In this document: positions 36,360 through 44,781 of the stretch, in pieces
Layout: every line of letters begins with the position of its first letter
Numbering within the stretch: position 1 is the first letter of the stretch
Assembly (NCBI GenBank): GCA_018268715.1
Contig: JAFDVZ010000005.1
Coordinates: 1-64,000, forward strand
DNA from: Acidobacteriota bacterium
Lineage (GTDB): Bacteria; Acidobacteriota; Terriglobia; Bryobacterales; Bryobacteraceae
Direction of reading: 5' to 3'
DNA: 64,000 bases
Made by a program: the position numbers and the translations under genes
The notes under the pieces: generated by a model
What the model saw: the letters and a program-made list of their open reading frames with translations, nothing else
Told to the model about the DNA's origin: nothing
Databases searched by the model: none

Positions 36360-36373
36360 ATTACCACGGTAAT
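36360..36373 (-). promoter_or_regulatory. Palindromic operator of the toxin-antitoxin pair
   Basis: ATTACC-AC-GGTAAT is a perfect 6+6 inverted repeat 8 nt upstream of the antitoxin start and overlaps the TAATAT -10 box read on the minus strand. The position is exactly that expected for autorepression by the AbrB-type antitoxin. Inferred from sequence only. Confidence 0.6.
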
Positions 36374-36446
36374 GTACGCCCGGCCGCCGTGGCCGGCTTC
36401 CCCCGGCGAAAAGCCTCCGCATTCGCAACGCTACAATGGAATCTGC

Positions 36447-36941
36447 ATGGGGCGAATCTACACGCGACCCCACCTGGTCGCCATTCGCGGGCTGTGGAAG
36501 TCGGAAGGACGCAAAGTCGTCTTCACCAACGGCTGTTACGACGTCCTCCACCCCGGTCACATCCGCCTGCTGGAACAGGCCCGCTCGCTGGGCGACATCC
36601 TGGTGCTCGGTCTCAACACCGACTCAAGCGTCTCCCGCATGAAAGGCCCCACCCGTCCCATCAACAACGAACAGGATCGCGCCGAACTCGCCGCCCACCT
36701 GGCCGCCGTCGACGCCGTCACCCTCTTTGACGAGGATACGCCCCGCGAACTCATCGCCGAACTCCTCCCCGACGTGCTCATCAAAGGCGCCGATTGGAGC
36801 CACTTCATCGCCGGCCGCGAGGAAGTGGAAGCCGCCGGCGGCGTGGTGCTCACCGTGCCGCTGGAGCCGGGTCTGTCCACCACCAACATCGTAAAGGAAC
36901 TCCTCGCGAGACAACCCGCGGGAGCCTCGCGCCCGGCGTGA
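36447..36941 (+). CDS. rfaE2: D-glycero-beta-D-manno-heptose 1-phosphate adenylyltransferase
   Basis: A 164-residue nucleotidyltransferase with the cytidylyltransferase-like motif VVFTNGCYDVLHPGHIRLLEQA (HxGH), LVLGLNTDSSVSRMKGPTRPINNEQDR and DVLIKGADW. It matches the C-terminal half of HldE, which activates heptose for LPS inner core, so a separate kinase gene must lie elsewhere. The ATG at 36447 is chosen because TACAAT (36432-36437) lies 9 nt before it; the upstream frame has no coding character. The stop overlaps the mfd GTG start. Confidence 0.93.
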   Translation: MGRIYTRPHLVAIRGLWKSEGRKVVFTNGCYDVLHPGHIRLLEQARSLGDILVLGLNTDSSVSRMKGPTRPINNEQDRAELAAHLAAVDAVTLFDEDTPRELIAELLPDVLIKGADWSHFIAGREEVEAAGGVVLTVPLEPGLSTTNIVKELLARQPAGASRPA

Positions 36942-39900
36942 AGCACCCGGCCATTCGCGAACTCTTCCACCCGCTCTCGCGAAACCCCGCGTTTCAGGAA
37001 CTGGTCGCTCACATCGTTCGTCGAGAGAAGCAGCGCCTGTCGCTATCCGGCCTCACCAACACCGCCAAGGCCGTCTATCTCACGCTGCTCTGGCAATCCA
37101 CCGAACGCCCGCTCGTAGTCATCGTCGATGGCGCGAAGCAGGCCGACTCGCTGCTTGAACTCGTCCGAACGTTCTTCGAACTGCTGATCGACCGCCCCGA
37201 CCTTCCGGTCCCCCAACTCATCCCCGCCCTCGACGTGCTCCCGCACCAGCGCCTCTCTCCTCACTCGGAAATCATGGAGCAGCGCGCCATCGGCCTCTGG
37301 CGCCTGGCGACGCAGAAGCCGCCCATCACCATCGCGCCCATCGGCTCCGCCCTGCTGCGCACCGGCTCGCCCGAATCCTACCGCCAACTCGCGCTCACCC
37401 TCCGCACCGGCGAAGAGCTTCCCCTCGACCTCCTTGTCGCTCACCTCGAAAGCATCGGCTACGAACGCCGCGAGCCCGTCGAGATGGTTGGCGAATACTC
37501 CGTCCGCGGCGGCATCCTCGACGTCTATCCCGCCGAATCCGCCAAGCCCATTCGCGTCGAATTCTTCGGCGATGAAATCGACTCCATCCGCCGCTTCGAC
37601 CCCGAAACCCAGCGCTCCGTCCTCAAAGTCGCCGAAGCCGCCGTCCTGCCGCTGATCGAGCATCCCCGCTCCCGTGCCCTGTTCCACGAGTTAGCCGCCG
37701 TCGTCGACTTTGAAGGCGTGGTCAGCCCCGGCGACGCCTTCCCCGGCTGGGAATTCGCTGTGCCCATGAAGCATCCCCGGGCTAACTCGATCCTCGGTTT
37801 TCCCGGCGACCCCATCATCGTCTTTGACGAGCCCGAACAAACCGCCGCCGCCGCCGAGCGTTTGTGGAAGCGCCTGGCCGACCCCGAACGCGAGACGCCC
37901 TTCTCCGCCGAAGCGAACTTCTACCGTTGGGGCGAGTTACAAGCCCAGTTAGGCGACCGCACTGAGCTCCACCTGCGCGAGTTGGAAGTGGGCGCCTTCA
38001 CTCATGACTCGCTGCACATCCCGACGCGCCCCTCCACCACCTTCCACGGCAGCATGCAGGTGGCCGTCGCCGAAGCCAAGACGCTGGTGGAGCACGGCAA
38101 CCGCGTCGCCTTTTTCGCCCCCACCCTCGGCGAATTGGAGCGACTCGCCGACATCCTTCAGGAATACTCGGTGCCCTTCCAACTCGGCATCGACCCGCAG
38201 GCCGACGGACGAACCACGCTAACGGAACGTTCCTATCTCACCGGAGGCGCCGCCAGCACCTATCTCATCAGGGGCGCGGTCCGCAAGGGCGCCGTCTTTC
38301 CCGATGCCCGCCTCGTCTTCATCGGCGCGGAGGACTTATTCGACCGCAGCGACCTGGTCGCCCGCCCGTCGCTCACCAAGACGCAGTTAGCCGCCTTCGC
38401 CGCCGACATCGCCGACCTGAAGCCCGGCGACTACGTCGTCCACAGCACCCACGGCATCGGCAAATTCCTGGGCCTTCGCGAAGTCATGCAAGGCGACCAG
38501 AAGGGCGACTTCATGTTGCTCGAATACGCCGGCGAATCGAAGCTCTACGTTCCGCTCACGCGCATGGACCTGGTCCAGAAGTTCCGCGGCGCGGGCGAAG
38601 CGAAGCCCCAGCTCGATCGCATGGGCGGCGCCACCTGGACCCGCACTAAGTCGCGCGTCAAGGCGAAAATGCGCGACATGGCCGACGAGTTATTGAAACT
38701 CTACGCCGAACGCCGCATGGCCGAAGGTTTCGCCTTCTCCACCGACAGCAACTGGCAGCAGGAATTTGAGGACGCCTTCGAATTCCAGCCCACCAAGGAC
38801 CAGGTCACCGCCGTCAAGGACATCAAGCGGGACATGGAAGGCATCCAGCCCATGGACCGCCTGCTTTGCGGCGACGTGGGCTACGGCAAGACCGAGGTCG
38901 CCATGCGGGCGGCCTTCAAGGCGCTCGCCGATGGCAAGCAGGTGGCGGTGCTCGCGCCCACCACCGTGTTGGCTTTCCAGCACTATGAGACCTTCAAGCG
39001 CCGTTTCGCTCCGTTTCCGGTGAAACTCGACTTGATGAGCCGCTTCCGAACAACCAGGGAACTCAAGGCGACGGTGGAGGAAATCGGGGAAGGGAAGGTG
39101 GACATTGTCATCGGAACTCACCGTATCCTTTCGCAGGATGTGCAGTTCCGTGATCTCGGCCTGTTGATCGTCGACGAGGAGCAGCGCTTCGGAGTCCGTC
39201 ACAAGGAGCGCCTGAAGCATCTTAAGAAGAACGTGGACGTGCTGACCATGAGCGCCACGCCCATCCCGCGCACGCTCCACATGGCCCTGCTCGGCATCCG
39301 CGACATGTCGGTGATCGAGACTCCTCCCAAGGACCGTCTGGCCATCCACACGGTGGTGGCTCACTTCGACAACGACCTGGTGAAGACAGCCATTGAGCAG
39401 GAGTTAGGTCGCGGCGGTCAGGTCTACTTCATTCACAACCGCGTCGAAACGATCTTTGAGCGCGCGGCCTCCATCCGCGGCCTGTTGCCCGACTGCCGCA
39501 TCGGAGTCGGACACGGCCAGATGGGCGAATCGGAGCTCGAAAAGGTGCTGTTAGGTTACATGCGCCACGAATTCGACGTCTTCGTGTCCACCACCATCGT
39601 GGAAAACGGCATCGACATCCCGCTGGCGAACACCATCATCATTGAAAACGCCGAACGCTACGGTCTGTCTGAGTTATACCAGTTACGAGGCCGTGTGGGC
39701 CGCTCGAACCGCCGCGCCTACGCCTACCTCCTGATCCCGGAAAACACCGAACTGAGCGAAATTGCCCGTAAGCGCCTGGCGGCTCTCAAGGAGTTCTCCG
39801 ACTTAGGCGCGGGCTTCAAGATAGCCGCCCTGGATCTGGAGCTGCGCGGCGCCGGCAATCTGCTGGGCGGCGAACAGCACGGCCACATCGAGGCGGTGGG

Positions 39901-40408
39901 CTTCGACATGTACATCCGTATGCTGGAAGAAACTGTGCAGGAGTTACGCGGCGAGGAAGTGCCGGTCGAAATCCACTCGACGTTGAACCTGGGTCTGGAC
40001 ATCCGCATCCCATCGGAGTACATCGGCGACGAAAACCAGCGTCTGCGCGCCTACAAGCGCATCGCCGACGTGAACTCGCGCGAGCAGGGCGAAAAGGTGC
40101 TGGCCGAGTTATCGGACCGTTATGGCCCCTCGCCGGAGGCCGTGGAAAACCTCCTCCGTTTCGCCGTGCTGAAGAGCATCGCCCAGAAGATCGGAGTGGA
40201 AGCGATCGACCGCCGGGGCGGAGTCTTGAACTTCAAGTTCCACCAGCAATCGAAAATCGATCCGGCCCGGTTGATGAACGTAGTCAGCCACACCCCGGGG
40301 GCGCAATTCACTCCGGCCGGGATTCTGAGCCTGCGCGTGGACCCCACGCAGGGCGCGGGATTGCTATTAACCTACATTCAGGAGCAACTGGACCATCTTG
40401 TCAGCTAG
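36938..40408 (+). CDS. mfd: Transcription-repair coupling factor Mfd
   Basis: A 1156-residue protein, normal for Mfd. The UvrB-like N-terminal part includes [28 protein letters not shown]. The RNA-polymerase-interacting domain ([20 protein letters not shown], about residue 495) follows. The RecG-like translocase has Walker [22 protein letters not shown], box [33 protein letters not shown] and [15 protein letters not shown]; the C-terminal domain caps UvrA binding. It removes stalled RNA polymerase and recruits UvrA. The GTG start overlaps the rfaE2 stop. Unusual for this G+C, it uses at least 14 TTA leucine codons. Confidence 0.96.
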   Translation: MKHPAIRELFHPLSRNPAFQELVAHIVRREKQRLSLSGLTNTAKAVYLTLLWQSTERPLVVIVDGAKQADSLLELVRTFFELLIDRPDLPVPQLIPALDVLPHQRLSPHSEIMEQRAIGLWRLATQKPPITIAPIGSALLRTGSPESYRQLALTLRTGEELPLDLLVAHLESIGYERREPVEMVGEYSVRGGILDVYPAESAKPIRVEFFGDEIDSIRRFDPETQRSVLKVAEAAVLPLIEHPRSRALFHELAAVVDFEGVVSPGDAFPGWEFAVPMKHPRANSILGFPGDPIIVFDEPEQTAAAAERLWKRLADPERETPFSAEANFYRWGELQAQLGDRTELHLRELEVGAFTHDSLHIPTRPSTTFHGSMQVAVAEAKTLVEHGNRVAFFAPTLGELERLADILQEYSVPFQLGIDPQADGRTTLTERSYLTGGAASTYLIRGAVRKGAVFPDARLVFIGAEDLFDRSDLVARPSLTKTQLAAFAADIADLKPGDYVVHSTHGIGKFLGLREVMQGDQKGDFMLLEYAGESKLYVPLTRMDLVQKFRGAGEAKPQLDRMGGATWTRTKSRVKAKMRDMADELLKLYAERRMAEGFAFSTDSNWQQEFEDAFEFQPTKDQVTAVKDIKRDMEGIQPMDRLLCGDVGYGKTEVAMRAAFKALADGKQVAVLAPTTVLAFQHYETFKRRFAPFPVKLDLMSRFRTTRELKATVEEIGEGKVDIVIGTHRILSQDVQFRDLGLLIVDEEQRFGVRHKERLKHLKKNVDVLTMSATPIPRTLHMALLGIRDMSVIETPPKDRLAIHTVVAHFDNDLVKTAIEQELGRGGQVYFIHNRVETIFERAASIRGLLPDCRIGVGHGQMGESELEKVLLGYMRHEFDVFVSTTIVENGIDIPLANTIIIENAERYGLSELYQLRGRVGRSNRRAYAYLLIPENTELSEIARKRLAALKEFSDLGAGFKIAALDLELRGAGNLLGGEQHGHIEAVGFDMYIRMLEETVQELRGEEVPVEIHSTLNLGLDIRIPSEYIGDENQRLRAYKRIADVNSREQGEKVLAELSDRYGPSPEAVENLLRFAVLKSIAQKIGVEAIDRRGGVLNFKFHQQSKIDPARLMNVVSHTPGAQFTPAGILSLRVDPTQGAGLLLTYIQEQLDHLVS

Positions 40409-40973
40409 CCGGCATGTCGTACGGGCTTTCCGGGTCGCGTGGGCGAAGGCGGCGACCCGGCGCGGTCTTGTGTCGACGCTGCTTATCGTGGTTGCCCCCC
40501 TGTTTGCGGCGGTGAACGACGTGATCCCTGCTCTGGAAACCACCGCGCTGGACAATCAGAAGGTCGCCATCCCCGCGCCGGCGCCCAGGAAGGCCTATAT
40601 TCTGATCTTCGGGTTCCAGCGGGACTCCGACAAGCCGATGGCCGCCTGGGACCATCTCATCGCCCCCGCCTACGCCGGCAATCCGCAAATCGGCTACTAC
40701 GCCATTCCCGTCCTCGAAGGCGTCCCCGGCCTGATCAAGCCGGTCATTCTGCGAGGTATGCGGAGGTCGCTGTCGCCGGAGCAGCAATCCCGCTACGCGC
40801 CCATCTTTGAAGGCGCCGCCGCCATTAAGAAGGCGGTGGATTTCGGCGACGCCCACTTCGCCTATGTGACGGTGATATCGCCGGAGCGCCGAGTCGTCTG
40901 GTCGACCCATGCCGCGGCCTCCGAACAGGCGTTTGTCCAGCTGCGGAAGGCTCTCGAACCTTTGTTGAAGTAA
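40398..40973 (+). CDS. Hypothetical secreted or membrane-anchored thioredoxin-fold-like protein
   Basis: A 191-residue frame starting TTG inside the mfd stop region; GTG at 40470 is an alternative that would open directly on the hydrophobic segment STLLIVVAPLFAA. The body (KAYILIFGFQRDSDKPMAAWDHLI, PQIGYYAIPVLEGVPGLIKPVILRGMRR, FAYVTVISPERRVVWSTHAAASEQAFVQLRKAL) has the strand/helix order of thioredoxin-like proteins, but no CxxC is present. It loosely resembles ATP10-like proteins. The function is not assigned. Confidence 0.65.
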   Translation: MSASRHVVRAFRVAWAKAATRRGLVSTLLIVVAPLFAAVNDVIPALETTALDNQKVAIPAPAPRKAYILIFGFQRDSDKPMAAWDHLIAPAYAGNPQIGYYAIPVLEGVPGLIKPVILRGMRRSLSPEQQSRYAPIFEGAAAIKKAVDFGDAHFAYVTVISPERRVVWSTHAAASEQAFVQLRKALEPLLK

Positions 40974-41107
40974 TCGGTGTCCCGACCCCGGCCGGTCCGG
41001 TTAACGAGGTGACCGGGCCAGGACTGCTACCATAGAAGTGTGTTCGGATCGCTGTCGCCCGCCGGGTGCGCGAACGGCAATTCCCACCCAAGGATGAAAG
41101 GAATCCC

Positions 41108-41311
41108 ATGGCAGGTCGAGGAGCAACGACATATCAGAAACGACTGAAGGAACAGCAACGCAAGGAGCGGCAGGAACAGAAGTTCGCGAAGAAGCTGGAG
41201 AAGAAGCGGCACGCGCTCGACGCTCCCGCCGAGGGTGAGTCCGTTGAGGCGGCGGAGACGGAAGGCGGCCCCACGGCAGCCGAACCCGGCGCCGACGGCC
41301 AGGTCGAATAG
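41108..41311 (+). CDS. Small highly charged hypothetical protein
   Basis: A 67-residue protein. The N-terminal half is extremely basic and helical (ATTYQKRLKEQQRKERQEQK, then FAKKLEKKRHAL); the C-terminal half is acidic and Gly/Ala-rich. A GAAAGGA ribosome site precedes the ATG. Short proteins with the ATTYQKRLKEQQRKE start occur in several phyla, perhaps as nucleic-acid binders; the function is unknown. Confidence 0.68.
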   Translation: MAGRGATTYQKRLKEQQRKERQEQKFAKKLEKKRHALDAPAEGESVEAAETEGGPTAAEPGADGQVE

Positions 41312-41340
41312 CTCCGGCCGTCGCTCGGTTTGTCGGTTGC

Positions 41341-41389
41341 GGGTCCTGCTGCTAGCAGCCCGTGGCGCAAGTCCCGTGCGCCGCTACCC
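41341..41389. other. Intergenic three-stem foldable segment between convergent genes
   Basis: Between the small charged gene and the orphan permease, GGGT (41341-41344) can pair with ACCC (41386-41389) around a palindrome GCTGCTAGCAGC (41348-41359) and a hairpin GGCGCA/TGCGCC (41364-41369, 41377-41382). It may act as a bidirectional terminator, although no T tract of note follows. Confidence 0.25.
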
Positions 41390-41428
41390 TTTGGGCAGCC
41401 AGGATTTAGCCCGCTAGCTAGGCGCGGC

Positions 41429-43894
41429 TCACCATCTCAGCGCGCTTCCTGGGTCGAGCCGCATCGCTCTGCGCGCCGGCACGTAGGACGCGATCAGGGC
41501 CACTGCGAGCAACACGCCGGACACGAAGGCCAACGCCGCCGGATCCATCGCGCTGACGCCGAATAGCAGGCTCTCCAGGTATCGCGTCACCGCGAAGGCC
41601 GCCGCCAGGCCGACTACGATGCCGGCCGCGGCCAGCCGGAAGCCCTGGCCCACCACCATCCGCAGGACGTCGGTCCGCTGCGCTCCGAGCGCCATGCGGA
41701 TCCCGATCTCCTGCGTCCGCCGCGTCACCGCGAACGCCACCACGCCGTAGATGCCCACTGCGGCCAGCGCCAGCGCGACGCCAGCGAACGTCCCCACCAG
41801 CACCAGCAGGAACCGGCGGCTCGCCAGCCATTCGCCCATCTCGTTCTCGAACGTCGAGAACTTCGCCGGAGCGTCCGGGGCCAGTTCCGTGAAAATCGGC
41901 CGCGCGCTGGCCACAATCTGCCCGAGCGGCGCCGTGCTCCGCAGCACGATGGTCGGCGAAGAGTTCAGCTTCAGGCCGCGCTGCCGGTAATTGACGTAGA
42001 TGATCCGGCTGGCCGGCTGGTCGAGCCCGCCCCCCCGGACGTCGCCGACCACCCCGACCACGGTCAGCGGCGTCAGGTTCCCGTCCATGTTGCCGAACTC
42101 CAGCGTCTGCCCGATCGGGTCCTTGCCCGCCCACTTCTCCTTCGCCAGAGCCTCGCTGATCACCGCCACGTGCGGCGAATTCTGCACATCCTGATCGCCG
42201 AAGTACCGCCCGCGGACGAGCGGAATCCCCATCGCCCGGAAGTACGCTTCGCCGGCCACGCAATAGTCGGCCTGGCCTCTCAACTCCGGATTCCGGGCGA
42301 TCCGGCCGAACTCCTCGAAATTGGTTGGAGGCTGCTTGCTGTTCAGAATCAGGAACGTGCCATCGGACAGTGTGGCCCCGGCCGCCACCGGCATCGCCCC
42401 CACCAGCCCGGCGCTGTCCACTCCCGGAATCGTCCTCAGCCGGTCCAGGACGTTCTCCATCAGCCGCGTCTGCTGGGCGATCTTCGTGTCCGGCGCCTTC
42501 CAATCCAGGCCCGCCGGCGAAAACTCAATGGTCACCAGGCCCCGAGGGTTGAACCCCGGATCCGTCATCACCAGCCGCATGAAACTGCGCCCCAGAAGCC
42601 CCGCGCCCGCCAGGATCACCAGCGTGGCGGCGATCTCGCCCACCACCACCAGGCTCCGGAAGCGCTGGCTGGCCCCCGCCTCGCTCTGCCCGCGCGAACC
42701 GGCCGAAAGGGCCTCGCGCAGGTCGCCCCGCCCGGCCCGCCAAGCCGCGAAAACGCCGAGCGCCCCCGCCACCACCAGCGACGCCGCCACCGCAAACAGC
42801 AGCATCGACCCGTCCACGACAATTTCCCCGCGCCGCGGCAGGTTCTCCGGCAGCAGCGCCGGCGCGGCCTTCACCGCCCACGCCGCCAGCAGAATGCCGA
42901 GCGAGCCGCCGGCCGCCGCCAGCACGACCGCTTCGGCCAGGCACTGCGCCATCAGCCGTCCCCGCCCTGCTCCCAGCGCCGCCCGCAGCGCTAACTCCCT
43001 GTGCCGGGCCGAGTTACGAGCCAACAGCAGCCCCGCGACGTTGGCCGCCGCCACCAGCATCAGCAACCCCACCGCCCCCAGCAGAGTCAACAGCGCGGTG
43101 CGGACGTTGGTCACCATCGCATCGCCCAAAGGCGCCATCGAAACGTCCACTAAATTGACGTTTTTGCCGTATTCCGCGCGGATTCTGTGCGCAATTGCGC
43201 TCAAATTCGCACGCGCCTGCTCAAACGGGACGCCTTCCTTGATGCGGCCGACCCCGCGCCAGTTGTGGCCGGTGCGGCTGGTGGTGGGGCCGTCCAGCTC
43301 GTCGGAGATCCAGACCGCCGTATCTTGTGGAAAATCAAAGACTTGCGGCATCACGCCGACCACTGGATAGACGCCGCCGTCCAGCCGCAACTGGAACTTC
43401 GACAGGTCCGTCGAAGCGCCCAGATACCTACGCCAATAACGATAACTGACGACCGCGGCCGGCGCTCCGTGGGGCTTTTCCTCGGCGGGGACGAACGTGC
43501 GGCCCACCACCGGCGCTAAGCCAAACGTTTCGAAGAAGTTACGGGCCACGGAGGCGGAGTTGGCGCGCACCGGCTCCGTGCCGCCGGCGATCGAAGTAAG
43601 GCCAAAACCGTACGCGGAAACGGTCGAAAACGCGTCATTTTGTGCACGAAAATCGACAAAATTGGCGTCCGCGAGGTTCATTTTGTGGCCATCCGGAGCC
43701 TGTTCCCAGATCCTGACGATCCGTTCCGGGTGGTTATAGGGCAGCGGCCGCAGCATCACGCCGTCCACCACAGAAAAGACCGCGGTGGACGCGCCGATCC
43801 CTAGGGCGAGCGTCAACACCGCGGTCAGACTGAAGCCCGGGCTCTTGGCCAGGACCCTGCACGCATAGCGCAGTTCGCGCAGAAACGTCTCCAT
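41429..43894 (-). CDS. Orphan MacB/FtsX-type permease (ADOP family)
   Basis: An 821-residue permease with no ATPase gene beside it. It begins LRELRYACRVLAKSPGFSLTAVLTLALGIGASTAVFSVV, the hallmark of Acidobacterial duplicated orphan permeases. It has two MacB-like periplasmic parts and two sets of membrane helices: about 285-430 (LLTLLGAVGLLMLVAAANVAGLLLARN) and 690-815 (FLLVLVGTFAGVALALAAVGIYGVVAFAV). The C-terminus RAMRLDPGSALRW is typical. The role in export or resistance is unknown. Confidence 0.9.
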   Translation of the reverse strand: METFLRELRYACRVLAKSPGFSLTAVLTLALGIGASTAVFSVVDGVMLRPLPYNHPERIVRIWEQAPDGHKMNLADANFVDFRAQNDAFSTVSAYGFGLTSIAGGTEPVRANSASVARNFFETFGLAPVVGRTFVPAEEKPHGAPAAVVSYRYWRRYLGASTDLSKFQLRLDGGVYPVVGVMPQVFDFPQDTAVWISDELDGPTTSRTGHNWRGVGRIKEGVPFEQARANLSAIAHRIRAEYGKNVNLVDVSMAPLGDAMVTNVRTALLTLLGAVGLLMLVAAANVAGLLLARNSARHRELALRAALGAGRGRLMAQCLAEAVVLAAAGGSLGILLAAWAVKAAPALLPENLPRRGEIVVDGSMLLFAVAASLVVAGALGVFAAWRAGRGDLREALSAGSRGQSEAGASQRFRSLVVVGEIAATLVILAGAGLLGRSFMRLVMTDPGFNPRGLVTIEFSPAGLDWKAPDTKIAQQTRLMENVLDRLRTIPGVDSAGLVGAMPVAAGATLSDGTFLILNSKQPPTNFEEFGRIARNPELRGQADYCVAGEAYFRAMGIPLVRGRYFGDQDVQNSPHVAVISEALAKEKWAGKDPIGQTLEFGNMDGNLTPLTVVGVVGDVRGGGLDQPASRIIYVNYRQRGLKLNSSPTIVLRSTAPLGQIVASARPIFTELAPDAPAKFSTFENEMGEWLASRRFLLVLVGTFAGVALALAAVGIYGVVAFAVTRRTQEIGIRMALGAQRTDVLRMVVGQGFRLAAAGIVVGLAAAFAVTRYLESLLFGVSAMDPAALAFVSGVLLAVALIASYVPARRAMRLDPGSALRW

Positions 43895-43931
43895 GTGAAT
43901 CGAATACGGCGCTAAGCGGTTTCGGGTTCGG

Positions 43932-44729
43932 CTAAATTTGGGCGATCTTGATGCCGCCGTTGGTGGTGGTCAGCCGGATGGTAGCCCCTCCGGAACCGAG
44001 GTTCGCCGAAAGCTGCCGGCCGATCTTGCCCGAAACCGTCATGGGGTACTGCGTGCTGACGCCGCCGTTCACCGTGGACGTCTCCAGGTGGGCCGAGTAG
44101 GACGCCGGAATCTGCACGTGAACGCCGCCGTTGGTGGTGGTGACGTCCATCCCCTCGCCGTCCCAGCGGGATCCGGTCAATTCGATGTGCAGGCCGCCGT
44201 TCTGCGTACGGCCCTGCACGTGACCGCTCAGCCGCGCCAGGTGGACGCCGCCGTTAACCGCCGTGAATTCGATTTGCCCGCCGACGTCGGCGACGTGGAC
44301 GCCGCCGTTATGCGCCGTCAACTGGAGGTTGGCGGAGTGGGGCACAAACACCTCGTAGCTGACCGACCAGCCACGGCCTTCGACGCGATCCGGCCCGCTG
44401 GCCGAGATGCGTCCCGCCGAGGCGTCCACGCGCACCTGGGACGCAAGCGAGCGGGCTTCGCCCTCGCTTTCGGCCGATGCATCCACTTTGGCGCGCACCA
44501 GCACGTCGGCCCGGCTCCAGCCCTTGACGGACACGCCGCCGTTGGTCCGTCCATCGATGTTGAGTTGACCGGAATAGGCGACGGTCTGCTCCCGCATCTC
44601 GCAATGCCGGGGGCGACGGCCCTCGTTGTTCCCTTCGGAACACTTCAGGTTGCGTTCCGTGTTATCGCGCATCTGTGCCATAACGGGTAGGAAGCTGGCG
44701 AGCGCCACGGCAGTCATCAAGATTCTCAT
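43932..44729 (-). CDS. Secreted DUF4097-type beta-helix protein
   Basis: A 265-residue protein with a signal peptide (MRILMTAVALASFLPVMAQ). The body is a series of NGGV-containing strands: RTNGGVSVKG, AHNGGVHVADV, VNGGVHLARL, TQNGGLHIEL, TTNGGVHVQI, VNGGVSTQY and TTNGGIKIAQI, as in the DUF4097/adhesin-like beta-solenoid family. AAGGAGG precedes the ATG at 44729; the upstream open frame is antisense-like noise. It lies between two orphan permeases in the same orientation. Confidence 0.87.
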   Translation of the reverse strand: MRILMTAVALASFLPVMAQMRDNTERNLKCSEGNNEGRRPRHCEMREQTVAYSGQLNIDGRTNGGVSVKGWSRADVLVRAKVDASAESEGEARSLASQVRVDASAGRISASGPDRVEGRGWSVSYEVFVPHSANLQLTAHNGGVHVADVGGQIEFTAVNGGVHLARLSGHVQGRTQNGGLHIELTGSRWDGEGMDVTTTNGGVHVQIPASYSAHLETSTVNGGVSTQYPMTVSGKIGRQLSANLGSGGATIRLTTTNGGIKIAQI

Positions 44730-44781
44730 GAATCCTCCTTGCTGAAGGGTTCTACCGGGGTGTGGGTCCGAGGTTACGGGG

